Shown here: in pieces, positions 11,412 through 21,420 of the stretch
Layout: each line of letters begins with the position of its first letter
Position numbering within the stretch: position 1 is the stretch's first letter
Assembly: GCA_022496805.1 (NCBI GenBank)
Contig: CM040087.1
Coordinates: 34,744,253 to 34,808,252 of the forward strand
From: Pohlia nutans
Taxonomy: Eukaryota > Streptophyta > Bryopsida > Bryales > Mniaceae
DNA: 64,000 bases
Direction: 5' to 3'
Position numbers and translations under genes: made by a program
The notes under the pieces: generated by a model
The model's database searches: none
Told to the model about the DNA's origin: nothing
The model's input: only the letters and a program-made list of their open reading frames with translations

Positions 11412-12403
11412 TGTGCCTCAGTTCCAAAAAGAAAAGAAGTGCAACGAATGAAAACACATGCTTCTTGCCTCGGTGCTTCCTGCCGGTGGAGTGCCGGTAG
11501 GTGGGAGCACAAGACCCCGCATCACTCAGGCACTAGACCAGCGAAACGAGGAAGTCGTGCCCTACAGACCGCGCCGACGACGACGACGACGACGACGAGC
11601 AGCAACAGTCCGTCGCGTCGGTCGGTCGGTCAGTCAGGCGTGACAGAAGCAAACAACTGAAGCAAGCCATGGCCCATTGTTTGACTGTTCCTCTTCATTC
11701 CGTTGTTGTTGCGCAACAAAAGCATCTCATCTCCTGTCAACGCAATTCCTGCGTTCTGGCTACTAACTTACTGGGCTCCACCTTGCTCGCTCACTCCCTT
11801 GCTTGCTCGCTCGCTGCCGCCTCGCGCGGGACGCCTGCCTGATTCGTGCAGGCCGACTCCCTTCTTCCTCCATCGCATTGCACCTACCTTCCTTTCCTTC
11901 GTCACATCACACTACTGCCCAAGTTCGTCGACAATGTACTCGGATCAGCCGTGTCTGCGCTTCAGCTGAACCTCCTGGCGGGTGGGTTCTCACTGATTCC
12001 TTTGCTTGCGCCCCACGTTTGATGTCCTGCAGTTGCTCACAGTTTTCGGATGACACCCATCTGCGAATCTTCGTGGAACGTTGTTTAGTGTATTCATACG
12101 ACGGTGCGTTCATTTATTGAACCGGTGCGTGTGTGTGTTGGTTTGTGTGTGTATTGGTTTGTGGAATTTGTGATTGATTTCACCTCTGCATCAAACCCTA
12201 AGTCACGATATCGGTGGTAGGTTTTCCACACCTCATTTCAGCTAAGGAGTTGCTTTTTGGATCTCAGACAGAAGCGACGCCAACCGGATTCATGTCGGGG
12301 CATGTGACAGAGTGGTATCGATAGAGCTTGGAGAATCGGAGGGTTACTGCTTCGGATCTTGAAGAAGCCAGGGGAGCTTTGTGATTGTGTGGAGGGGCTC
12401 ATG
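11412..12403 (+). promoter_or_regulatory. Upstream and leader region of the membrane-protein gene
   Basis: GC-rich sequence with a (GAC)n microsatellite at about 11574-11600 and CT-rich stretches typical of a plant 5' leader. A plausible leader intron runs from a GTGGGT donor near 11982 to a TTTCAG acceptor at 12236-12241. The exact transcription start cannot be read, and several upstream ATGs exist if this is all leader. Confidence 0.45.
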
Positions 12404-13420
12404 ATGGACAGGGAACCAGATGAGATGCGAAGTTTAGGGGTGGTAGGAATATGCAAAGAGGCTTACAACATCCTGCAACTACACATACGTCTGTTCCTGT
12501 CGCTAGCCCTAACGCTGGTGCTACCATTAGGCGCCGTGATCTTCTGCCACAGCTTGATCACGCACCCGTTACTGCGCAAGATCTCCCGCAACGCCGATGA
12601 GCTCCACATGGAACAGCCGAACTCGCCCGAAGCCACCGTGACGCAGAACCGTCTGGACGCGGAGTTTTTCGGCCTGGGCATCATCACAGTCCTCTACATG
12701 GTCTTCGTTCTGGCGTTTTCTCTCCTGTCCACCGCCGCCATTGTGTACAGCGTGGCCAGCATCTACACAGGCAAAGGCTTGTCATACGTGAAGGTGCTCA
12801 GCGTGATTCCCAAGGTCTGGAAGCGCCTCATGTTCACATTCCTCTGGGCGCACGTGTTGATCTTCTTCTACTACTTCGCCTTCTTCATCGTCATCCTCTT
12901 GCTGTTGCTGCTACAAGCGGGCACAGGGATCAGTGTGCTCATTCCGGGCGTCTTAGTCACCATCATCTTTTACTGTTTCCTCGTCTACTTCAACTTGGTG
13001 TGGCATCTGGCGAGTGTGGTTTCGGTCTTGGAGGAGAGCTACGGGATCGCTGCGTTGAAGAAGAGCTTGGATCTGATCAAAGGCAAGAGGTGGGTGGCAG
13101 GCAGCGTGTTTCTCCTGTACGCGTTGTGCATGTTCGTGGTGCTGGGCTCTTTCAATGGCTTGGTCAGGGGTCATCACCATATGCATAGCATGGTGGGGAG
13201 GGTCTTCTTTGGGATGCTGCTTTTGCTTCTGTGGACTGCGGTGACGTTGATTGGCATTCTGGTGCAAACGGTAGTCTACTTTGTGTGCAAGTCTTATCAT
13301 CATGAGAGCATTGATCGGTACGCGCTTTCGGAGCATTTGGATGGCTATCTTGGGGAGTATATGCCTCTCAAGGGCCCTGTCTCTCTGGAAGCCTTGGAAG
13401 CCGAGCTCGAAGACATATAA
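12404..13420 (+). CDS. Plant six-helix membrane protein (338 aa), single exon
   Basis: An intact single-exon frame. The start is the second ATG of ATGATGGACAGG, because plant relatives begin M-D-R-E and this gives MDREPDEMRSLG. The protein has about six hydrophobic segments (roughly residues 28-50, 88-120, 141-170, 176-206, 229-253, 265-294) and ends in an acidic tail (LEALEAELEDI). The YSVASIYTGK and VIPKVWKRLM motifs after the second helix are characteristic, in my recollection, of an uncharacterised plant family represented by Arabidopsis At4g19950/At5g44860. Those are annotated only as transmembrane proteins, so no reaction can be stated. It probably sits in an endomembrane or plasma membrane; I see no cleavable signal peptide. 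GC content is well above the flanks, as expected for a conserved gene. An alternative start three bases upstream (12401) changes nothing important. Confidence 0.9.
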   Translation: MDREPDEMRSLGVVGICKEAYNILQLHIRLFLSLALTLVLPLGAVIFCHSLITHPLLRKISRNADELHMEQPNSPEATVTQNRLDAEFFGLGIITVLYMVFVLAFSLLSTAAIVYSVASIYTGKGLSYVKVLSVIPKVWKRLMFTFLWAHVLIFFYYFAFFIVILLLLLLQAGTGISVLIPGVLVTIIFYCFLVYFNLVWHLASVVSVLEESYGIAALKKSLDLIKGKRWVAGSVFLLYALCMFVVLGSFNGLVRGHHHMHSMVGRVFFGMLLLLLWTAVTLIGILVQTVVYFVCKSYHHESIDRYALSEHLDGYLGEYMPLKGPVSLEALEAELEDI

Positions 13421-13550
13421 GAAGAATCATATAGATTTGCTTTTTGAGGACTTGAAATTAGTTAGTTGAGATTTAGGTTGATTTGTAAAATGTGAGCTTG
13501 CACATTTGTTTCGATCATGAAAATTTGTATATGGAAGCTGTGCTTGAGCG

Positions 13551-13660
13551 GCTCTTTCAATGGCTTAGTCAGGGGTCATCACCATGGGGAGCCTCTTTTC
13601 TTTTGGCATAGGAAGCCCTGGAGGCCTAGGTTGAAGAAATATAATAATCATGTTTAAGGT
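13551..13660 (+). repeat. Partial duplication of the preceding coding sequence
   Basis: The stretch from 13551 (GGCTCTTTCAATGGCTTAGT) repeats coding positions from about 13144. After a junction, 13602-13650 resembles the coding 3' end near 13388-13430 (GGAAGCC-TGGA-GCC, then GAAGA-ATATAA). It lies in the 3' flank of the gene and is not a coding unit. Confidence 0.7.
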
Positions 13661-13910
13661 CTCACTTTTGGAAGTAAGAATGAAACTTAACATAAACCAA
13701 TTGTGTTCTTTTTGAATTTGTATATGGAAGCAGCTCTTTCAATCTGTTCGTCGTTCATAATATGGATGCAGGTGCATCAAAGGGTTAACATATATTGGAG
13801 TGTAATTTTGGAGAGATGTGCTTTTATAAGTAACAGATCACGTTGGGTACAAAAGCTTTTTTTTATCACTATTTATGTATGTATGGATAAGTGAGCTAAT
13901 TTATTAATTC

Positions 13911-14930
13911 CTATACGTCCAGAAAGTGGACAATGTACAAAATCAAACACAGATTTTTCATCTGTTATTGACTTTTATCAGTGTATTATTTTATGGGAAG
14001 TTAGCTTCATGCTTGTGTGATCGGATTAGAAAGCATTACAAGAAATCTGAGACCTCTAAGAGGCCTCGAGTTTTTATTCTTATTTTAATCTTTTGTTTTT
14101 TTTTAAAAATATATTAAAAAATGAAATCTGATGTGGCATTAGGTTGACATGTTAGATTGGATATTTAGGTTTTAAATTTTTAACTAAAAATATATCAAAA
14201 TTATTAAAAATTGTTAAAAAATCTTTGAACATCTTTAAAATATTTAAAAATAATAACATTTTATTTTATTTAATTAACATTTTTTGTTTAAAAATATAAT
14301 TCCAATAAAAAATTAGTTTTTTGCTTGAACATCAAAAAAGCTCTGGAGGCGGGGGGTTTTTTTTTTTTTTGGCTTCTTGGAGGCAGACTCCAATGTCATG
14401 CCATAGTCAGAGTGAGTGGTTTAAATATGAAGGGGCCACCTTCCATTGCATGTATAGAGCACTGCTACAATGCAAAAAGAAAGTCCTGGAGGGTTCATTT
14501 CTCTTTTAATGAGAATGATTTGTGGAACTTTTATGCTTCATTTCATGTTGTGGTGATTCATTCAAAATTTCGAAGATTTCAATGTAAAAGTGCTCTTATA
14601 AAAGTCAACTCATAGAATTAAGCAACCAAAAAATCTCCAAAATCACTACACTTAGAGTATTTCATTTCAATCAATCACAACAAAGTTCATGTACAAATTG
14701 TCAATATCTTATTTGTAATCAAATTACAAAAGAACTTTCAATTTTAAGTTTCAATTTTTATACAAAAATATTGGTGACAGCAATCTTAGATCTAACCATA
14801 TGGATAAAATAAAAAAATCATAATGTACAACTTTTATTCATATTCAAAATATCCTTCTTAGTTACTTTTTATAAGACATCTTTGAAATTCTCCAAATCTG
14901 GAGAGGGGTGAGGATGTTTAGGAGTTAATA
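13911..14930. mobile_element. Decayed TTAA-bounded element, 570-bp family, with insertion
   Basis: The left part (CAGATTTTTCATCTG...TTTTATGGGAAGTTAGCTTCATG...TGTGATCGGATTAGAAAG) and the right part (AAAAAATCTCCAAAATCACTACACTT...) match the element at 62191-62759 in the same orientation. The middle (about 14040-14510) is foreign, A/T- and G-tract-rich sequence. The end TGTTTAGGAGTTAA is at 14914-14927. Confidence 0.6.
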
Positions 14931-15042
14931 TATTTTAAGTTGAAATGAATTGGTTGTAAATCTTCTTATTATACTTCCCACTTTGGATGCTAATAATGGC
15001 ATAAGCTACTTTTCAGACTCAGTATTTCAGATTCAGTATAAA

Positions 15043-16290
15043 AGCCGCTTTACATATGATGGCAAAAGTTACTTTTCAGATTCAGTACAAGGTCTGTTTT
15101 TTCTTTGGCCCAATTCAAACAGAGTATCGGATACAAAGGGCCTTGGTAGTGTGTTTTTTTTTCGATCTTTTCTTCCAATTTTTGTTTCTCCAAACTCAAA
15201 AAAAAGTTATTCCAAAATATTAAGAGTTTGTAAATGAAACGGCTAAATAAGGTCAAACATTGAAACCCTTAGTTTAAATATTCCAAACCAAAACCTAATA
15301 TTATAAAAGGGTTATATTCCTAAAGCGTTGGTTTTTAACACATTGGATAATCCTTGCCTAAAAGGTAGGGCCCAACAAATTTCAGCCCGTTTTGGCCTTA
15401 AACACTACTTTGAGTGCTCAATGTAATAAGATTATATCAGAGCCCGTTTTTCCCATGTCTAATGGCGTTGGGTCCAAAAAAACGGAGGAGGATGAAGGGA
15501 AGAAAATACCAAAAGGAGTTGCTTAGATTTGCAAACAATCCAAGGGTGCTGATTGTTGGAAAAAGGTAATTTAAAATGGGAAACAATAAAAAATTCAAAC
15601 ATAATTTGAAAATGGGCCCAAGTTCAAGAATTGGTCTTTCATTTTTGGTGGACCAAATTCTTCAAGTTGGGCTTGTACGAGACCTTGTTATTTTTAATTG
15701 AAAAATTGATTTCAATATTTTGAACTCAAGTTTTGGTCTAAAGGAGTTGGAGCTGATTTGGGGATTTGAACCAATGAAAGGTGAGGATTCCAGCCCTCTC
15801 GCACATCAAAACGGGCTCAACTTTATAAATAGATAAAAGCTCTGGACCCCTTTCGAGGCCGGTGTGAATAAAATGTTTGTTTGTAATGTCAATAGCCCAG
15901 TGTCCACTAGACAAAGGGTTATTGGGACAAAACTACTCTCCCCTATTGGAGATACACTCTAGTAAGTAGTAGCTAGGAACCAAAATAAAACTAACAAATA
16001 GATCTGTAAGCTAGTGGATTGGTAGTTTGTGAGGTATAACATGGGGTTTGCTTGGGTGTTGGTTGCCAAGTCATGAGTTCTATGGTTGGATGGTGGAGGG
16101 TGTTATACTACAATTTGGATGGTCCGGGTTCTAATTCTTATGGGTCCATTTGAGCACCATTGTAACATACAATCATGACTTGGTGCTACTAGTGAGTTAT
16201 TATAGACAAAAAAGTTTATACCACCCAGCCGGCCCCGTCTTGCTTATCTGAGACGAGTGCTAGGCTTGACTTCATATGTAAAGCAGCCCT
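15043..16290. mobile_element. TIR-bounded segment, AGCCGCTTTACAT family
   Basis: Left AGCCGCTTTACATATGA is the near-complement of right TCATATGTAAAGCAGCCCT. The ends resemble those at 9739-10310 and 11141-11411. The interior includes the repeat at 15857-16236 and no credible gene. It might be one element or two unrelated ends. Confidence 0.45.
15857..16236 (+). repeat. Dispersed GGCCGG repeat with tRNA-like box, copy 1
   Basis: It matches 27392-27766 over its length: GGCCGGTGTGAATAAA start, GGTTGCCAAGTCA mid-part, GGTCCGGGTT box, and CCGGCCCC end. In the second copy the box reads GGGTTTGATTCCCG, resembling a pol III B box, so a SINE-like origin is possible. The GGCCGG/CCGGCC ends are also weakly inverted. 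Confidence 0.6.
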
Positions 16291-17315
16291 AAGATTGAAA
16301 CGTGAATTTTATTCCAGAGCCATTCCAAAATTTGTTCAAGGTCTTATTCATATTCTAATTCAAATCTCCTTTTACTACTAGCAAACCTGTCGTTTTTCAT
16401 TCCCCACTTTGTGGGAACAGTGAATAGTGGATAAATATTATACTTATGTTTCTGTTTTCTTGTGACCAAAACCACTCACCAGCACTAACACAGCCCATGT
16501 GCTTGGCACGATTTCATTCCCTTTTCATTTACAATAAGTGAAAAACAACACATTTCCTACTAGTGTTTGATGACCCACCCATCTTTGATGACCCACCCAT
16601 CAAAGAAGGCGATGTGAACTTAAAAAAACCACAAAGCAACTCAACAGCATCTAACCTTATGCTTTGAAGCCGTAGAGTGAGCTTCATGAAAATTGATGTG
16701 CACCCATGAACTTTCTTTGTAACAAAGACAAAAAAACTCACCTTCCACTTCATGGTTTATCGAGAACTGATATTGCAATACATTAAACAATTAGGAAGTC
16801 CGTAAAATAACAATACAAAGGTGGTATATACTACTCTATGTATTGATTTTATACAATTCCGAGCAAGGAAGAGAACTTAGAAGAGAATCCACCCGGGACA
16901 AGAATCCATAATCAAAAAGAAGAAAGTACACATGTAGCAAATACATAACATAACTTTGATTATATCATGAAAAATATAATTCAGATGGGACCAAATTTTC
17001 TAACACCGGAATCAGTGAAGAGCATTGCATTTGTTGGTCAAGAGACAAATAAATTTAAAGAAAAGAAAGTCCACACAATGTACTCAAACATAACATTCAG
17101 TAGCATACACTATCTCTGTCTTGGCTCTACAGTAGATGGTGTGGAATATTCCACACCCAACAATACTTCATCAATAGCTAAGTAGACAGGTGGAAACTCA
17201 AGGTGATGAGCAAAGTGCATGAAGGAAAGAAAGGCAGCGAGCATGAAGGCTACTAAATGTTATGAAACTGCTTAAAAGAAAACATGAAAAAAAGAGGGTG
17301 GGGGAGAGAGGGAGG
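16291..17315. other. Intergenic DNA with a dispersed repeat fragment
   Basis: No gene seen. About 16970-17080 holds a repeat (AAATATAATTCAGATGGGAC...ATTGCAT-TGTTGGTCAAGAG) also found at about 18170, 19590, 25215 and 30230. The part next to 17315 is the likely 3' flank of the DUF1499 gene. Confidence 0.5.
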
Positions 17316-20300
17316 CTATTTGGTGGTATCAAAATCAGGAAGGAGCCAGCCGAGGGCGTCGCCCAGAGCCTGGATGTGCTTCTGCTGAGCACCAAAGTCA
17401 CCGAGGGGCGTGGTAAAAGGGTACACATACTGCACCTTCGACGCCATGGCCCTGTAAGTCACCACCTCGTCTCGCACCACGAACTCCAGCGTATCTCGCC
17501 CCAGAAATCCATCCACCTCCGCAACCACATACTTCCCCTTCCGTTCACCTGCACACACGGCCATGGTTGTCATGTCTGACACTTTTTTCCTCGTATTATA
17601 GTGATTTTGAGTCACTCTAATAAGTCACAATGGAATTTAGTCGTTAAAAACATGTCACATTTGACAATATTTCTACCAGTATTAGACATTTAACGTCAAC
17701 CGTCTAATTAGACGAGTGTCAAATACGTTAAAAAACTTGATAAAATATTCCAAAATATCCAAAAATATTTGAAAATATTTGAGAATAAGGTAGAGGGCTG
17801 CAAAACCAACTGGGTTCTAATTTCAACAAAATCTAGGCACAATAATCATCCTAAAAACTAAATGTAGGTAGATCATAGATAGCTTATCATTTTGGTCAAC
17901 ATCCAATAAGAGCTCTATGATGTGCCTAGATTTGTGTTCTAAAATAAATGCATGGTTTAGATTGTGTTGGAATTAGAACCCTATTGGTTTTGGAGCCCTC
18001 TACCTTATATCATGTATACTCTAAGAACGGGAAAGTTTGTTTGAGAGATGGGGAAGTTTACTAGACATCTTTGATGTTATGTTTGACACTTTGTCTAGTG
18101 GTGAAGTACGACAACTTTGTGCACACCCATTCCCTCCCTGTTGTGTCCCAGGCAAGCATTGATTGATCAGATTGTGAAAAATATAATCCACATTTTCTAT
18201 CACCCAAATTAGTGAAGGACATTGCATCTGTTGATCAAATAAAATAAATAGAATGGAACATAGAAATTACATCTATAACCTGCTCAAAAGTGCTAATTTT
18301 ATTTTCATGAGTCCTCATTTGGTCCTTTATTGGTTGACATCATGTCTCGTGACTAGTGTTACCAACAATTTGCAAGTTGGTGTAAGCATGACCACTCCTC
18401 TTGGAATAGAAAAAGGGATTGCCTATAACCTTCATAATTGCATAAGAAATCATCATACATTGAATAAAAACAATTTGATCCAAAATGTGATGTGATCTCC
18501 CAATGCAAGCACATGATGCTTAACCTGCTAAGGACCAAGAAGCCCGACTGAATTTGGGCCTCATCAATTTTTGAGTAGGTCTTGTGTGGACTTCATTTTG
18601 TTCGTTTTTTACCAACACATGCAATGTTTTTCACTGATTCTAGTGATATAAAAGTTGGTTCCACTTGTTCACAATATGATCAATTGAATTCATCATTTTA
18701 AAACCTCAAATCCTTTTAACATGATCAACAGTGAGGGAGAGGGAGAGAGATTAGTATTCTTGTACCGTCGGAGATGTCTTCCACTTTGATGATCTTCGCA
18801 TTCTTCTGCGTGCTAAGAATAGCATTTTCAATTTTCTGCACATCCCAGTTCCAAGTAGGCAGGCTCATCAGGCAGCAGAACAGTCTTGAGCATGACGTCT
18901 TTTGAGAACAGTTGAGTTATTTAGCCTAACATTCTTAAACCCTAGATTTTGTACCCCTATTGAAGTTTTCAAGATTTTTTCCGATGCTCTTGAATGCTCT
19001 TTGTTTTCACCTCTTAAGTTTGTCTTACTTGCTTGATTCCAATTGAATTCCCTCATATAAAGGCAAGTGTCATTTGTCACTCCATTTTCCAAAAAAAGTT
19101 ATTGTATCAGTAAAAAGCCAACCAAGTAGCAGGCGGTCCAGATACCCTATTGTTTAAGAATGTTATGGAGTAAAGTCACAGAAAAATTGAATTAGAGTTT
19201 TGACATACTCTCTCACATTGTTCATTGGATTGAGAAGCTCTCATTCTCGTCCCCATTGAGCCAAACAAGGTGTTAGGTATTCTTTTCAAAAAGTGTTCTC
19301 CAGAATGTTGTACATGACACAAGTCAGCAGGTTGATTTTCCAAAATAACTCAAGAATAGAGGCAAAAAATCGGACTAAATGACTGAAAATTAATTATATT
19401 TTGTATTTATAAAAGAAATATAAAGAACATATTCTTAAAAAACCGGTTGGTTCGGTAAAATAAAGGAAATTGACTAGTTGGCTCAAAAAGTATCCCAAGT
19501 ACTAGTGCATGAATTCGTAGTAATTTGTGGTGGGACCAAGGACTCATAGTTTTAAAATGACAAATTCAATCTATAATATTGCGAAAATTATAATTCAGAT
19601 AAGACCAAGTTTTATGATATCACTGAAGAATCTGTGAAGAACATTGCATGTGTAGATCAAAAGAGAAATAAATTTGAATAAAAGAAAGTCTACATAAGAC
19701 CTATTCAAAACTGCTATAAAAAATATGAGGCCCAATTTGGACTTCTTGGTCCTTTAGGGGTTAACCTTTAAACGACATATGCTTTCCTGATACCATACTC
19801 AAAATCTCTTTTCAATTCCATTTTAAGCATGATTTTGTTTTTAATTTACTTTGACTCTATTCTAAAGAAGTATAGGTCTCTCAAAGGTACTTGGATTGGT
19901 ACAATGCATATTCTCCCAAAATATGCATTGTCGTTTAAGGGTTAAGATGTGTTAGGGTTTACCTGAACGGCCGAGGTGGAATCGGACGCAGGAATCTCCC
20001 ACGGAAACGCGTACGCTTGGTTGCTTGAAGAAGTAGACACACAATTAGGGTTGATGTCCAGAGGGCAAGGACGGATTCGCCTGCAATGCAATGCAATGCA
20101 CGCAATCAACATTGAAGTTTCCACAACAATCCACGTTTTCTTCACCACAAATCCAACAGTTTCGGAATCAAGCTTGGATTCTTACGCATGAAAACGAACC
20201 ATGTTAGGGTTTGGGATTTCCCAAACCCTAACATCATGTAGCTCACCCGTTGAGGAGGCCAATCTGCAAGCGCTCGGATTGCGATTGCGACTGAGCGTAT

Positions 20301-20503
20301 GGCGTGGCCGCGTCCGCCATCTCCGGCATCTTCACCAGCAATGCCGCCGCGCTCATCACAGAAAACACCGCGTTTCGTAAGGTCGTCCGGCTGCATGGAC
20401 TCTGCTCTGGAGCATCGACGCTGCTCTCGATTCGAGGTAATAAGCTCGCTTTGAAAGAGACGATTGCCTGTGGACGGCAAGCTGAGCAGCAGAGCGGAGT
20501 CAT
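17316..20503 (-). CDS. DUF1499-domain plastid (thylakoid lumen-like) protein, 4 exons
   Basis: Exons on the minus strand: 20503-20247, 20080-19963, 18835-18766, 17548-17316. All introns are GT-AG and the phases join without a break, giving 225 residues. The N-terminus (about 60 residues) is Ser/Arg-rich followed by a hydrophobic stretch and ADAA, as in a bipartite thylakoid-lumen targeting peptide. The DUF1499 core follows: PCPLDINPNCVST (about residue 89), AILSTQKNAKIIKVED, then FLGRDTLEFVVRDEVVTYRA and a terminal GDFGAQQKHI...LGW. Chloroplast members of this family have no known enzymatic reaction. An in-frame ATG at 20530 would add nine residues. Exon 3 is only 70 bases and lies between inverted ends of repeat sequence (18524, 19760). 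The SKL1-type gene lies upstream on the same strand. Confidence 0.85.
18524..19760. mobile_element. TTAA-bounded segment enclosing exon 3 of the DUF1499 gene
   Basis: Ends TTAACCTGCTAAGGACCAAG at the left and CTTGGTCCTTTAGGGGTTAA at the right are inverted over about 30 bp, extending into TGGGCCTCAT/ATGAGGCCCA. This is either one element with the exon inside or, more likely, ends of two related elements in introns 2 and 3. The dispersed ATTGCATGTGTAGATC repeat lies at about 19590-19745. Confidence 0.5.
19765..19941. mobile_element. TTAA-bounded MITE, CCTTTAAACGACA family (177 bp)
   Basis: Left CCTTTAAACGACATATG and right TTGTCGTTTAAGGG are inverted and each is bounded by TTAA (19761-19764, 19942-19945). 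The left TTAA is shared with the preceding repeat end. It lies at the donor side of intron 2 of the DUF1499 gene. A longer copy is at 27113-27349. Confidence 0.7.
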
Positions 20504-20530
20504 GGCTGCAATTTGCAACTCAGAATTCAA

Positions 20531-21420
20531 AAGAATGCATGGAATGGGTTGTGATGTGATGCTCCTCTCTTCTTACACAGCGTGCCAACGATTGGGAGGC
20601 TTTAAGTTACTGGATGTAAAAGCATCGTGAACGGCTACTGATAGATTGTTCACATGCTCACGATCCTTCTGTTTGCTTGCAGATTTCTAAAGCAAAGGTG
20701 GCTTCGAAGATCAATAGCCACCGGTGTCTGTCGTTAATCTTTAGTATCATGTCTATTCAAAGTTCATAACTACAAACTTAATGGTGACAATGTAAGGTGC
20801 AATTTGCAATTGACAGAGTTCGGTGCTGTTCATTGCAGAGGAGAAGCTCTCAACGCTTCAAACAAGTGTCGATAGGATTTGGGACAATTGAAGGCGAGAA
20901 ATTTGACTGGTACTTGAAGGGACAGGTTTGATCTATTTACACCATGAATTCTGAAATTCATCTTGAATTTTTCAAATCGCCAATCATGCCAATCTTTGAA
21001 ATGGTAGTCAGCTCAAGAGTTCAACACGTACTGTTTGCAATAAGGGTTCCAAACAATGTGCTCATGTAAACAGTGTCATCAAAATCAGATTTCGCCTTAC
21101 ACTGCAGACAATTGAAGGCAGTCCATCTCCGAAGTCTGTGGCTCTTGCAGGAGGTTGTAGGTTTGGAACTGTCTTTAGCAAACATCCATTTCCAATTCAG
21201 TATCTATTACAAGTCCTACTGGAAAGTAGTACACTGTTTATGTCAGTGTAAAGCTCTCATTGATCTCTCAAATGAGTACACTGTTTATGTCAGTGTAAAG
21301 CTATCATTGATCTCTCAAATGAGTAGATTTCAACCACTAATCTGAAAGTAAGAAACTTTGCCATGATCTAAATGTTGTACAATGTTATATTAACCAATTT
21401 TTAACCATTATGCCAGTTGA
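20531..21420 (-). promoter_or_regulatory. Spacer between SKL1-type and DUF1499 genes
   Basis: It holds the 3' flank of the SKL1-type gene and the promoter of the DUF1499 gene. A 66-bp tandem duplication (GTACACTGTTTATGTCAGTG...) covers about 21226-21325. Plus-strand exon-like pieces exist at about 20840-20928 and 21109-21210 but could not be joined into a recognisable protein. Confidence 0.5.

Noticed and set aside
20304..21210. Plus-strand open frame reading MAASAISGIFTSNAAALITE at 20304 and exon-like pieces at about 20840-20928 and 21109-21210
   Set aside because: The first is antisense to exon 1 of the DUF1499 gene, and the pieces cannot be joined in phase to any recognisable protein.
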